64,000 nt of DNA, from positions 62,001-126,000 of the forward strand of contig MU385939.1 of the NCBI GenBank assembly GCA_022497145.1. Direction: 5' to 3'. This stretch comes from Rostrohypoxylon terebratum (Eukaryota; Ascomycota; Sordariomycetes; Xylariales; Hypoxylaceae). Each line of letters begins with the position of its first letter. The stretch's first letter is position 1. The translations under genes were made by a program, and so were the position numbers. The notes below the pieces were generated by a model. It saw only the letters and a program-made list of their open reading frames with translations. It did no database searches and was not told where the DNA came from. Shown piece by piece: positions 10,053-22,652 of this stretch.

Positions 10053-11679
10053 TTATCTAAAACTGGGAGTTCGGATCGCCGGCTTATTTCGCCGCTTGGA
10101 TGGAGAAGTTCCGTTGCTACCTGATAACTCCGAGACTGTTGACGAATCCGACGAATATAGAACCATATAGGTACTCAGGCTTGAGATCGTAAGCCCCGCA
10201 ATTGCACCGACAGTTATACCTGCAATCGACCCCCCAGGAAGCCTCGATAAAGCCCCTAGATCCTCAGATTCGCTTGCGCCTGAGTTCGGGAATGTCTCAT
10301 TCCCGCATCCGTTATTTCCAACGCCTACAAGCTTGCTGTCAGATGTAGGATTGGCCTGCCATATAGTGAAGTTATTGGCATCTAAATCTATCATTAAGTA
10401 TGCGGCGGTAAGGAAGTAACGACCAAGTGTACAAATGGAGTTTGTTAAGAGGCTACCAACCAAGAGTTCTCGTTTATGTGTATCGAAAACTCGGGAACCG
10501 TTATTATCGATATCAACGAATGGTACTAGCCATTGACTGTTAGGAATGCGAACCTCCAATCCCGTGGATAGTGAAATAGTCAGATCACCAGTAAATCTAG
10601 CGAGGAGTGAGATTCGTGTTTTAAAACCCGAGATGGGATTTAAGTATATTGAAGGAAAAACTCACGTGTCTGATGCATTGAATTGGTATGCACCCCTATG
10701 TAACCCCCAAGAGACATTGACTGGTTCCGAGCCTATAAAAGTCGCAAGGTGGACGGCTATCGACCACGGTACGTTGAGCAATAACTGATGCTGTGGTATG
10801 ATACATGCCACAAGCTGCTCACCCATATCCAGGAGCGCTATATCTTGCTCGTAGGAATCGTGGAGTGTAATGCCCGAGATGTGAACCTTCATTCCCGTCC
10901 AACATCCGGAATTTTCACTAAAATCGAGGGATTGGGTATAGCCTATCCCGGCAGTCTTTTGTTGGTCGTAGCCACCAAACACCACAGAGCCGTCCATGGC
11001 GCTTCCGTCGTCTACCCACATACGACCCCAGAATATAGACCACACCCGAGAACCTATGCGTCCCGCTTCGTATAAGCTATTCAAAATTGTAGAATTGGCA
11101 CCCATCCCCATGGCATGAAGCATTGTGCGGCCATTATCCCAGTTTATCGTAGGGATGCCTACGGGGAAGTCAGCGAGACCGTCGACGGCCTTAAACTCCA
11201 ATTTATCGGTTCCTGCGCGGCTCGACGAGATAAGTTTTCCGGTATCGAGTCCTTCGTTTTCTACCTCGCTTGGCGCGCCGTCAGCGGCGATTATGTTATT
11301 TGCCCCTACCCAAGTAGACGAAACATCCTCCCGGAAATAACCGCCGCGCCATACTCGACATTTGTCGTCTGTTGGGATGAAATCCGGATTGCAGTACCCC
11401 TTGTCGTATATCAACGTATTATTGAGCTCCCTGTAATTTTCTGTGAGAGGACTATCAGAGAGGGGGTAGTTACGGAGTCACTAACGGCCATGGAAGGAGC
11501 ACTATATCTTGAGGAGGCGTTCCAATAGTCGCTGGGATTCCTTGCATGAACGAGCTAGGGTTTTCTGGTATTACTTGGACATCTCTTATCGGCACTTGGA
11601 AGGGTCTGATCTCGTTACATTGGGTTGCATAGACAGTCAAGATTGGAATAATAAGGTCGGCGTAGAAAATGGTCCACAT
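10053..11679 (-). CDS. Pepsin-fold (A1) protein with degenerate active sites and C-terminal TM
   Basis: Model: complement(join(10053..10596, 10666..11430, 11486..11679)), 500 aa, introns 69 and 55 nt. The N-terminus is a signal peptide (MWTIFYADLIIPILTVYATQC). The body matches a fungal A1 aspartic-protease-like family: GTPPQDIVLLPWPELNNT, SSTWV, MDGSVVFGGYD, then DLTISLSTGLEVRIPNSQWLVP and AYLMIDLDANNFTIWQA. Where pepsins have the first catalytic DTG, this protein has LPWPELNNT. At the second site it has LLDMGEQ: Asp and Gly are present but Thr is replaced. A Gly/Ala-rich hydrophobic segment near residue 450 (SIAGITVGAIAGLTISSLST) is followed by a Ser-rich and basic tail, suggesting a single-pass membrane anchor facing outside. 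It is probably a non-catalytic wall or surface protein. An active protease is unlikely unless the exon model is wrong. Confidence 0.8.
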
Positions 11680-12502
11680 TGTAAAAGGACGGGTTCGTGA
11701 TTTCTTGAAGAAAGACCTCAACTGGCTTCCTTGATCCTCTTCAATCATCTCTATATACCAGCAGAATTTATTATGTTCCACGAGCAGGAGATACTCTCCA
11801 CGATCCCCCGCGACACGTCGTTTCCCAGAAACGGGGTTTTCGACCTCTCGGAGGCTAGATTCCACATTACGACCACATCCATACGGAAACCATGCTTTGG
11901 TCACGATAACTATGTACAACGCCAACCCAAGTTTAAATATATCAACTCTCGTAATTATCTCGTGTGGTGTTTTCCTAATTTCATACAAGGCTCTCAGTCA
12001 TTGACCTACATGAGCGGCGTTCCTACTTGCTGATGGCTCGGTCTTATGTAACCAACGAGGCAACCCAGACGAATATTGAACGTCTCATATATAGTAGCTC
12101 TGCAACAAATCTGCCAGAACGTGCATCCAACATAACAGACCAAGATTTCTCGAAAATCCTACCCGATCTTGCGGGAGGCAGTGCCCGGACACAAGCGGTT
12201 AAGTATGGCGATTTCATGGCAATGACTAGGGTGTGCATTCCTTCAAATCGAGACGTATCGAGGCTGTGTATTGGTAGCTAATAGAACCAAAAACGCACTG
12301 GTAGCCTCGAATTTTTAGGTTGCTGTTCGTAACCTTAGGCAGTTCATCGTGGAACAAGTATAACCAGGTGTCCTAAGATGGCTTATCGTGGTCCTCGAGC
12401 ATGACTAGGTAGCTAGCTACCAAGACTCTTCCCCATGGGGCTACTTAGCCAACGACCTAAGGCTAGCTTATATCTCCCTTTTCTATATGTTGGTAGCATA
12501 CC
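11680..12502. other. Intergenic region upstream of the pepsin-like gene
   Basis: Probably holds the promoter of the pepsin-like gene and the 3' flank of the OTU gene. A plus-strand open stretch of 84 codons at 12027-12281 and its antisense partner show no recognisable domain. The segment 12360-12470 contains GGTAGCTAGCTACC-like palindromic words and CCTAAG motifs. Confidence 0.35.
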
Positions 12503-13489
12503 CTACTCGGCCTTCCTGAGCGAATTGTAATGCTCACCTAGTCCATACCCATGTCGATAATACGCCAACCATATCCTCCTTTCTTCGTCACCATTCGTCC
12601 CCGTACTCGGCTCGATCGTGTCCGTCCTGCCGTCCTGGAGCACCTTGATCTCGACACCATACGCATTCGCCAGCGCCGTCAACTCAAGCTGTCCGCCCCA
12701 CTCCGCCGTATCCCTCATCTTCCTCACATACCCATCAAGCGGCTCCTCGAGAAACGGCGCGAAGTCGTCCGGGTGCTTTTCCATGTACTCCGTGGCCCTC
12801 CGTCTCACGACCTTATACGGCAACTCCCTCTTCCCCTCCCCATCCACATCCCCCTCTCCCGCGGAACTTAACGATATATTCCGTGCTTGCAACTGGTCCG
12901 CGATAGCCGAGAACAGACAATGTCCATCCGGCCGTATCTCCCTCTCGACCAACCCATTGGCCTTAAATTCTTTCAGCAGGTACGTCTTCTCTACTTTCCG
13001 GTAGTCCGTCATATTCGCCGCCTCTTGCTCCGCGGCCGCGGTAGCGGCTTCCTGTTCCGCCGCGCGGCGGGCCATGCGTTCTTTTTGGCGGTTGCGTTTT
13101 TTGCCTTGGCTTTGTTGTTGTTGTTGGCCTCCTTCCTCTCCATTGGTATTGTTATTATTATTGGCACCCGAAGGTTCGTCGAACCTGACCTCTTTCAACT
13201 TCCCTGTGATCGTATCCGTGCCATTGACTTGTCCATCTTCGTCTCGTTCGTCTCGTTCGTCAGGCGCACCGGCCGCCGTCGTATCGTCCGCGTCCGCGTC
13301 CTCGCCCCCGTTCAAAGCGGCGAGTTCTTGCTCTTGCCTCTCTTTCAGCTGCCGCTCGAGCTCGGCGCACTCGTCATTGACGCCTTTTCGCGTCTTCTTC
13401 GTCGCGTTCTTTTTCTTGTTCGTGATTCGCGCTTGTAGCTCCCGCTGCTCTTTGCGGTGCCGCGTTTGTATCGTTTCTAAGGACTCCAT
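12503..13489 (-). CDS. OTU2: OTU-domain deubiquitinase, OTUD6/Otu2-like
   Basis: Single exon, 328 aa. An N-terminal helical segment (residues 1-60, HRKEQRELQARITNKKKNA...ELERQLKERQEQEL) is typical of the OTUD6B/yeast Otu2 family and may tether the enzyme to ribosomes or translation factors, as reported for those proteins. A low-complexity linker follows (Asp/Glu-rich, then NNNNNTNGEEGGQQQQQ) and a basic, Ala-rich coiled stretch (130-160). The OTU cysteine-protease domain covers about residues 165-328. Catalytic residues are visible: Asp188 and Cys191 in RPDGHCLFSA, and His320 in LGEHYNSL. The core WGGQLELTALANAYG helix is intact. It removes ubiquitin from substrates. The ATG at 13489 starts the conserved N-terminal helix. 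No sign of damage. Confidence 0.93.
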   Translation of the reverse strand: MESLETIQTRHRKEQRELQARITNKKKNATKKTRKGVNDECAELERQLKERQEQELAALNGGEDADADDTTAAGAPDERDERDEDGQVNGTDTITGKLKEVRFDEPSGANNNNNTNGEEGGQQQQQSQGKKRNRQKERMARRAAEQEAATAAAEQEAANMTDYRKVEKTYLLKEFKANGLVEREIRPDGHCLFSAIADQLQARNISLSSAGEGDVDGEGKRELPYKVVRRRATEYMEKHPDDFAPFLEEPLDGYVRKMRDTAEWGGQLELTALANAYGVEIKVLQDGRTDTIEPSTGTNGDEERRIWLAYYRHGYGLGEHYNSLRKAE

Positions 13490-14307
13490 GGTGACCTGAG
13501 ATGGAGGATGATGTGTCGGACTTCTGGATTGATTATTTAGGTATTATTGAAACGTTCTAAATTGCAAAGGATGTTTAGTTGGGACGAGGAGTTTGGAAGG
13601 TAAAAAGTTAGAATTGTCATTTATGTCGAGTTCAACATTAAATTATTTTAACGTGGGGTAAGCCTGCAGCTTTCAGCTACAGCCTCTATACATAATTGTA
13701 GCGGGGTACCTCTATAGTAGCACTGTAGCTAATCTCCAGGGCTTGGAAAATGCTGGTGAAAATGGCCCTACACCGTACTAAAAAAAGGTACCTAACCAGC
13801 TAACCTACGCAATCCAGCTTACGAATGCAACCATGCAACCTCAGAAATCCTACACAAATCAGTCACGATATCATGAATGTTACCGAGAGAAAGGGCATGA
13901 AGTTCAAAAGCTTTAAGTTTAACAGAATCCATTCGTATCAAGTGTCCTAATTATTCGGTTTAGTTCAGTTCAGTTTAGGCACATTAGGAGTATATAAAAG
14001 GAGAAAATCAACGACGCCAAAGACAATGCCACGATCTAACGGACCACTTTGCCGCAGCATATAAAAAAAGGCCGCGCGCAACTTTTCTGATTTCCCCTTC
14101 CCATACATAGTATCTTTGCAAATCCGAGTCCCTCTTCGTCCCATCTATCCAGCTCAGAAACAAGCAAGTGTTCGACGCCAGGTCCTGGAAATGGGGCTCC
14201 ACGTTTGTACACATTTCGGGGGTATAATAATCTTTAGTAGAATCCCTACCACGTCTGCGTTTACGTTTACGTTGTTGCCGTTTAGGGCTGGGCAAACATG
14301 GCCGCGA
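13490..14307. other. Intergenic region between OTU gene and chitin synthase
   Basis: About 0.8 kb. It should hold the OTU promoter (minus strand, near 13500-13650) and the chitin synthase 3' UTR. An open frame of 95 codons at 14008-14295 (minus) is Lys/Arg-rich and overlaps the expected 3' UTR; it is not taken as a gene. A GGGGTACCTCTATAGTAGC stretch lies near 13703. Confidence 0.4.
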
Positions 14308-17251
14308 TCACCGTCTGGCGAAGCAGCACATGATACCCGTTCGTCCCAAGAACCAGCAGCAGCCGATGAAACGGACCAGGGAGAGGATCGCAGTACAGAT
14401 AAGCAGGAACTTGAAGAACTGCGCCGTTCTGTCGGAGGTGGTGCCCTAAATAAAAGTCAATACGATGTATCTTCCCAGACGGGTCATTCGTAGACAAGTA
14501 AACTTACCCCGATACCGAACGTCGATAGCTTGTCGCTGGTAACGCCAACAATAAGAGCACAGTTCGAGAACAACCAGGCGATGACTAGCGAAGTTCTGAA
14601 AGACTTGTAAGAATCCTCGAGATCCTTCGACTCCGACTCGACCTCGGGCTTGAAAGGAGCCAAAGCTCGCTTGACGGTCTGCTCGAACTGGCTGTCGATA
14701 TCCTCCTGAGGCTTGTCGATTTCCTCGATAGCAGCTTCACCTTTCTCGTCTTTGACAATCTGAGCAGCAGGTAGAGCTTCAGCCTTGTCCGAACCCTTGG
14801 TACCCCATGAAACATCGTGCCAGTTGTTGAAGGCGTAAACCATGAGAATGTTGATGTAGGTGGACATAAGGACCATGTAGAACGGGAAGGAGTGGAACAT
14901 GTGCCAAGGATCCAGATACATGAACGATGCGATATAGTACAAACCGAATGTCGCGAGCAAGGCCAAGATGATGATAGCTACCTCAGATTCGCCAGTGAAC
15001 ATATCCTTGAGCGCATCGCCGGCACTTTCTCCTTTGGGCAGATTTTGCGGCTGGAAGGCCATGACGACAAGATAACCGGACAGGATAAGGACGTAGAGCT
15101 GGATGAAACCGAAGAGACCGAACGAAGCGATGTAAGACCACTTTGAACCTTTTGGACGATTACCAAGGGCGAGAACGAATTGCAGGATCAAGAAAGCAAT
15201 ATACGCATACTCGAGAATGATGTTGATAATCGGGGTAGCAGTGTCACCGAAGGGCCAACCGTGTCGCTCGGCACTAGTAGCGCTAGCAGCTTGGGGAGTA
15301 CCGACTAGATCCATAATAACCGTTGTTGTCAAGTAGTAAGAAGCCAGAGAGAACCAGGTGAACGTAACGTTCGCGATGTTGTAGAGAAGCTGAACGTGGA
15401 AGAAGAACATGCGAATGATGTTGTGACCAGACTTGTACATACGACCAAAGTGCATCAAAGAGTAGAGCGAGGCAGCGAACGAACCGTTGAGCCAACGACG
15501 TCGCTGGGAGATAAACTCGGGAGCTCCTTCGGGCACATCGGTTTCACCCTTGGCGGCCTTGATGTACGTCAGATGCCATTTGGAACCAGCCTTAGCGACC
15601 AGTTCGAAACACAGAATACGATCTTCGGCTAAGAACATGTTCTTCTTGAAAATGTTCATACCCTCGATACCCTTGGGCCCGAGAATCTTCGACAGGGTGT
15701 GGTCACCGTGGAAGTACTGTTCGAGAGGTCGTCCCATGATGGCTCGGAATCGGTAAGCAGAGAAAGCACCGGGCAACACAGACACGTAACCGAATGAACT
15801 TTCAAGGGGCTTGTCCAGAATGTTGGAGATCTTGTACTCGAAGTTCTGGACGGCGACAAGGGGGTTAAGCAGCTTCTTGCCGCCCTTACCCAACATGGCG
15901 TGGATTTCACCACAAGCTCCACCCAGATCCTTGTCGTTGTAGAAACCTTCCCACAGAGCGAGAAGCGACTTGGATCCCGGCTTGGTACCGGCATCGAGAA
16001 GAATACACACCTCGGGGTTGAGGATTCGGCCGAAAGCGTTGAAGAGCCAACGGTGAGAGTTAATCTTCTTGGTGTTCTTCTGCTTCAAACAAAAGATCAT
16101 CTGGACGGGTGGGAGGGTCTGAGGACTATCATCCACGGGTCGAATGAGCTGCTGGTTAGGCGTCACAGACAACTGCGTGGTGTACTCAAAAATGTGGGCA
16201 ACGGTCTCCTTGCCGTTAACCTCCTTCTTCACGACACCGTCCTGGAAGACACCGATGGTGGCCAAGACATCCAAGGTTTCCTTATCGGCCTTCTCGATAC
16301 CGTCGAAGACAAAGCAGACGACGATCTTTTGCCAGGCGGGACCACCCTTGTTCCAGAAAGTCGACTTCTTCAGGTTGACGATATCGCGGATGTTTTGCAT
16401 AACACCGTGGAGTGTTCGGGAAAACAGTTGCTTGTCTTCGTTGTAGTAGGTAATGGCAATCAACAGCTCTGTGTGTCTGTTATACATCCGAGGCCGGAGA
16501 TCGTAACCGTTCTTCAGAGTGAAGTCATTGGGATCGCAAGTAGCAGCGGTATATCGCATGTTCAAGAACTCACCGCTGCCGCTCTCGGCATCTCGGTATT
16601 TGGCCTGGACGGCGTTCTTGATAGCACTGGGAACAGGATAATCGGCGCTGAGAACGGAACCCTGAACAAGCTTGACCTTTCGTGTGGCATAACGTTTCAA
16701 GCCACCGGCGCCGCCACCTGGCTGTTGACGTCTCAGCCAGCTCTCATCGCTGTCGACGGTGGATGCCGGTCTACCGTATCCGAAACCAGTATCCTCGAGT
16801 TGATGTCCGCCATAACCACCCGCGTACTCGCTACCATATTGAGGTGCGGGTGATTGGGTAGTAGGGGGTGCAGTTGTGGCATAGGATTCGGAAAGACTGT
16901 AAGCCGAAACTGGGCGTACAGGCGGAGTGTGCGCACCCAAACGATCTTGTTCGTAGTGAAGGCCAGGAGTTTGGCCTAGAAGATGACGCTGAGATTCATC
17001 TTCGTCTTGATCATGCGGAGGCAGATGATACTAAAAAATTTAAGTTTGCGTTAGCTGTGTGACATATCCAACGGGACGGTTAGAGTTGCGGGTACGGGCA
17101 CGGGAATGATCACCAACGTGCTTCAAAGGTTGTAGGTTAAAGTTTAAGATTTGCTTACCGTGCTACCGGCGGGCATATCCTGAAGGGTATGGCCGCTGTA
17201 ATCATCATCGCCTCGCTTGTACTCGTCGTTGTGTCCACCGTTGTATGCCAT
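14308..17251 (-). CDS. chs-1: Class III chitin synthase
   Basis: Polymerises N-acetylglucosamine from UDP-GlcNAc into chitin at the plasma membrane of growing hyphae. Model: complement(join(14308..14445, 14508..17030, 17159..17251)), 917 aa, the length I recall for Neurospora CHS-1. Exon 1 encodes MAYNGGHNDEYKRGDDDYSG; the 128-nt first intron joins it to YHLPPHDQDEDESQ. The 62-nt second intron separates the last 45 residues, which end in FLGRTGIMCCFARR. Visible blocks are a Tyr/Gly-rich cytosolic N-terminus (1-150), the class III signature LNMRYTAATCDPNDFTLKNGY, ITYYNEDKQLFSRTLHGVMQNI, the donor-site CILLDAG (about 377), acceptor-site FLAEDRILCFEL (EDR about 500), and SQRRRWLNGS (about 540), which lines the product channel. 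About seven membrane helices follow. A Glu/Lys-rich cytosolic loop lies near the end. All motifs are intact. Class III enzymes are associated with hyphal tip growth. Confidence 0.95.
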
Positions 17252-20200
17252 CTTGACGGTCGGCTACACCAGCCGTTGTCTAAAATCTAAATGGCAACCC
17301 AACAATGGATGGTGCTTATTTTTGATTCAGTCGAAGCCCGCGTTGACGTTTTGTTTCTTTTTTTTTGCTACCAGTCGATACACGGACACGTAAGATCAGG
17401 GTCCACGCGATATTCTAGGTGCTATTCTAGGTTCCCTTACAGGTGAACGAAGAATTAATAAAGCGAAGGGTGGCCTGGAGATGCAGGCAAGCCGTCTAGA
17501 TATTACTAGAGTGAAATGATAAAAATGAGGGAATCAAGGAATCCGAGAGGATCGAGCGAGTTGATGAATCAATCACCCTGCTTGCTCGGAGACATAGGCG
17601 ATGGATGGATATGTTGGGTTCGAGGTTAGGTAGATTCTAAAGGGGAAGAGTGAAGAAAGGGCAAGAGTTCGTATTTTTCTTTTTCAGTTTTCAGGTAGGG
17701 ACGGGATCAGCGTCGGGAAAGCACCCCATATGGCTTTATGAGAGGTCGCTAACTAGCACTATGTGGTACTATGCGTAAGTACCAGCAAGTAAAAGGAGAC
17801 ATATGCAGGAAAAAGAGACAATCCCATAAAAGGTGCATGTACTAAGATAGGGTATGTAGACTTAGTAGGATACTGCACAGCACAAGTACCCACTCATTGC
17901 GGGCTGATGGGTAAGGTACCTGTAGCCTAAGGGCCTAATTGTGGCTTAGCAATAGACCATAGGCGACTCAGCCGTTACGTTACTGCTGTCATACCTGCCA
18001 AACATCCATCCCATAATACTAACAGAATTTTGACAATAGTTCAGTCCAGCCAATTTTTGACTTTTTTGACTTTTTAACTCTTTTTTTTGGACAGGATAAA
18101 CCTTCTATTCTAGCCATCCAGCTCTCTGACATTCCGCATTAACGGTGTTAGTACCTGTCTGAGTACCGATGCCAAGTGAGGGTTGATTGAACTGATTGGA
18201 CGAAAGTCTCCTGTTTGTGGTCTAGCACATATTTTCGACTGTCCAGAAGACGTTTAATTCATTCGTCACCTGCTCGAAAGAGAGACACGAATACCACAAA
18301 CAACCACCTACGTCACTAATATACTAGAAGCACCCAGTTCTCGTGGCATACCTACCTCCTACCTACTCAACAATGTCACCCTTCCGATGGAATTCTGCAT
18401 ACAAACTTTGGAGAGTCTCTTTCTCTCTTTGAATTTCATATCCTACCTTTAATCACGGCATGCGTGTGGTGGCGATAGTCCACTAGTAGGAAGAAAGAAT
18501 CAAAAAAGAGACATGCAGTAGCGAAACAGCTTTGACTCTCCAGGTTCAGGTTTTTTTTCGCAATTTTTTTCCTTAGACGGCTATGGACCCAACCTCTCCA
18601 GATTCCAGCCACAATAGCGATCTAGCAAATGGCATGAATCCAACAAGGCGCAATGCATCTAACTATTATAACTTGTCAGTGCAATAGCCTACAGCCTACA
18701 TGGACCACGGTCAGCACAGGGATGAGGGGATGAGACGAAGCCAGCTCGCCAGTAAGTTCACGATCGCCATCGCCAACGTACATACCTTCTTCCTTTACGT
18801 GACATTCAAAGACGATCTTGTATCAAAAACTTGTCTTTCCCAGCAAGACGTTTTTTATGCATGCAAGATTGAATTGAGATTTTATTTAAGAATACGAAAT
18901 ACATATGCATACGGTAAGTCCATATATGCGATACATGCGACAGTTGCATACAAATGTAAATACAGTAGCTTCGTTTACCTTCATACCGTACATCCTTACT
19001 GTATTTTTAGGGGGGCTGTTAGCCGGTTGGCGTCCTCAGCTATGGGATTAGCTTGAAACTAGGGTCCCACAATTTTCATAGTACCTTACGTGGACGCATG
19101 AACCTAACAGTTGTTCTTGCTATGTCCGTACAATACTGTAATGTGTAAGTCTTTCTATTTCGGATCAGATATGATATTATTTTGCGGTTGAATCTGATAG
19201 ATAGATAAGGTTTCTTACTATTTAGAATTCATATGTTTGATGGGAGTTTGCCTCCAAGAACCCGTATTGTAATGAGTTGAAGGGTGACAATTGAAGTGTA
19301 TCGCGTCTTGGAGTGCCGTTTAGGATAAAAATAGCATCAGTAAATAGGAGGCATCTGCTATTATTATGGATCTATGGAGATTTAGAAGCCTCATTGGGTG
19401 GGGCGAGTCCCTCCAGTGGATACGAGAAACGAGGCGGTGCTCAAATATCCTGCCAATAAAATTTTCCCGTTGAAAGTGCCACCTATCATGATCTCACATC
19501 ATCTTCATGCCGGATATTTAGCTTGTCCTATGCTGAATCGACGAATATTATAAGAATTAAGTTAGCTACACCCGTTCGGCTCTGGTATCGCTGGTGCAAT
19601 TACATTCCATCTACGCAAATAGTCTCTAATATGTCTTAACTCTCACGCGTGGAGGCGTGTGGGTATTCTAGCCTTACCACCGTTGCATTTTACCTGCAGA
19701 GAGCGCACGGCTTGGCCGGTAAGTCACATCTAATTGCCATGTTTCCCACGGCACTTATATAAAGTCACATTCTAGCGTCACATGGAAAAATAGAAGCCGC
19801 CCTATTGGATATCTGCATTGTATACTACTTCCACACTTTCTTTACCTACGTGCGTCATATTCAGCCTTACTATCATAAAGATTATGAGTTTAGGTTTTCG
19901 ATACTTCTATCGGTTGTTCCCACTTGGTAATACCTAAAGTCGATTGACGTTGGTCGCTTCTGATAGTTTCGTACTTCATTCTTGGGGAGACCTTACAATC
20001 AACCGTTGCATGTGAAAAACAGATGGGCAGCTTGAGTTAGAGACATTGAGCCATATAGAAATTTTACCTGTTAGCTTATCTACTTCTCCAGTTCCATAGA
20101 TTTCCCATGCCAATGTAGCTAGCACGTGCATAAGTTTGCAATATCATGGCCTACTTTTCCAGTAGCGTCAACGGGATTTGAGATAAGGCTCATGTTGCTG

Positions 20201-22652
20201 AGTGAGGGACTAGTTATCAGAATATTTAAGTTCATTCCTATCAGCGCTATTGGTGTCATTCGGGTAACGCCCTCATCTCATGTAAGGGCATCCACGAGGA
20301 GTTGCCGCAATTCTTTAGTTGCCAGAAAGCTGACCGAGTATACGAACCTAGTAGGCAATCTTATATTCATCTCCTATCACGTTCACCTAGGTCCTAGGTA
20401 CGCAGTGATCTAGACCCTAAATTCCGTGAGATGACTAAGGAGGCGATCAAGTAAGGAGAGCAGTAAAGTCATGTGTTTCTCAGGGAAACAAACATCATAT
20501 TCACGTCAAGCTAAACCTTACTTCCAATCCGGGGAAATACTATGTGTATTAATATGTAGCTTAACTTTAAGGTTGCTGCCATGAACCAGCACCTGGGTAA
20601 TCTGCTCATGGTCCTCATTTCCCCCGGCAAACCCGGCAGTCAATCTCTGAACTATCGAGGAGCAAGAGCCACGATTATATCGAGCTGCAGCCCAACAGCA
20701 CGCGCACCATGATTTGCCTAGGTCAGATTAATTGTCCGACCCAAGGAAACGGCAACATCATCCAATTCCATTCCGAAATCGAACAAGCCACTCGGCAAGA
20801 TCGTGGTAGAGGGGTCGGGTCATTTAAACATATATTGCTCGTACACCACCAAGACCTGATTTGGGATTTTGGAGTAGTACTACAAACCTGCAAACTTGTA
20901 CATATTAATACTACCTACACCACACATTATTGAATTTGCTAGATTTGTTCGATCGAAATAACGCAAGCAGGTCAGTCTTCACGTGCAGGGGGGCCAAGAG
21001 AATTCATACCGCATAAATGAACGGCCCCCAGTAACGTGGGACTGTAGATCCCATGGTCTGGCCTCGCACTTAAGTACATAGATGCGTCTATGGATACTTG
21101 CTCGCGCACCAACTTGTTCAATATTGTAAGAACCTTAGATCTCATCTGCTTTGATAGTAATTTTATAAATATCTATCGGCTTTTTTCCTATTGTTGTTTT
21201 AAGTTTTAAGGAGCCTTTTTCGTCTTTGTCATGTTACATATTGTTGATGATATTTTTACAGGCGCGCGTTTGGAATGAAAGTTAAAATTACTGTGAAGTG
21301 CGGAGTTACTGTATAGAGGTACTTCGTACTTATCATGAACATCTGAAAATATGGAAATGCTTCATATCGGCCCCCTGACACTTTCGTACCGAATACATTA
21401 TTACCTACCATATTAAGCTTTGTCGCAATGTCCCTTGAACAAAAGATACGATGGAGAGAACATTGAAAGGTGCTAAAAGGATTATTTCATAGCGAGTAGC
21501 GAACCAATCAGAACGGATAGCGGGACCTTTCCGGACCAGTTTGTTTCGCCTAATTTGGCAGTTTTGTTATTTCGTACGACACCTCCGTAGTACGTACCCG
21601 CCGTGTGCCCGCAATTTGGGGTCCATTTGTGCCCTTCGTTCTTGTTCCTTGCGGGTGTTTCGCCCAGTTGGCCCAAGGAGTTAAAGGGAAGTCAGGGCAG
21701 TCAGGGCAAGCGTGAACCTGGAAAGTTCAGGACAAACCAGGGCCATCCCTCAAATCAATGAATTAATCAGTTCATGAAGCCGAACTAAACCCTGCAGACC
21801 CTGTAAACCTTTAACAGACCTTGCCATTTATGCTCCCATCCCCGTCCCCAATTTTTGACAATTCCACTCATTTTGCACCAATTCTACCAGTTCCACCCAC
21901 CCTTGAACACACCCTTCTCCTTCTACCCTTCTACCTTTCTACCCTTCCACTCCTCCAGAGTCCACCCCCCTCTGTCTCTTTGCCCACTCCGTCGTGCGGG
22001 ATTCGATTCCATCCTCGTCGTCCTTCTCTTCATGTTGCCACTCTCACTTTATCACATACTTCAGCCAATTTCATCTAAAATATAGAATATCGCGAGCACA
22101 AGTTGCGAATCGATATTAAAGTGGACATTTTTATAAATGTTATTCTGATGGCAACATAGGTTGCATTTTTTTTTCTATTTTGAATTCATTTCTTTGAGCT
22201 AGTCTCTCTGTCACTCGTTTATTCCCAATCAATCAATTGAAAACCAAATTCCACCTCTTACAAGCGACACGTACCCGCCCGACGCCATCGCGCGCCCCTT
22301 TCTTAACGCCAACACCGATCACCACTCAATTCACGACAAGACGAAGGCCACGACCCGATTATCAATAAGTAATATCTTAAAAGTTTAGGAAGTCTGGAAA
22401 GTCTGGCAAGTCCGGAAAACGTTGGAACGATTCTTTGGTTGAACGCTGCGCTTGGATCAATCGCCAATCGAAGCGCTGTAGTCAGTTAGTCCGATCTGCA
22501 TTGGGTCGATCTCACCGCCAAGCCGACTTCTTCATCGACGTTAGAGTATCCTACTGCAGATCCCTGACGAGCAGACGATTCGGTGTTGCCTATATCTCGA
22601 TTGCCTAGGTTCCCTTTCGTACATTACCTTAAGTTTGCTTCTGCAGATAATC
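17252..22652. other. 5.4-kb gene-poor region between divergent chitin synthase and OPY2
   Basis: No gene could be recognised on either strand. The first 500 bp next to the chitin synthase ATG contain a T-rich run (about 17352-17366) expected of a promoter or 5' UTR. The last 700 bp before 22653 are pyrimidine-rich (for example 21840-21970, and 22180-22330), typical of fungal promoters. Short open stretches such as 18700-19056 and 20126-20413 (plus) have no domain and poor codon character. CCTAGG words occur near 20390 and in scattered places. Confidence 0.4.

Noticed and set aside
12887..13438. Open frame of 183 codons antisense to the OTU gene
   Set aside because: Shadow of the repetitive, GC-rich OTU coding sequence.
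14008..14295. 95-codon Lys/Arg-rich open frame after the chitin synthase
   Set aside because: It lies in the expected 3' UTR, and the true last exon of the synthase (14308-14445) uses another frame.
15900..16853. 317-codon plus-strand open frame antisense to the chitin synthase
   Set aside because: Shadow of the strong codon bias of the synthase gene; no domain.
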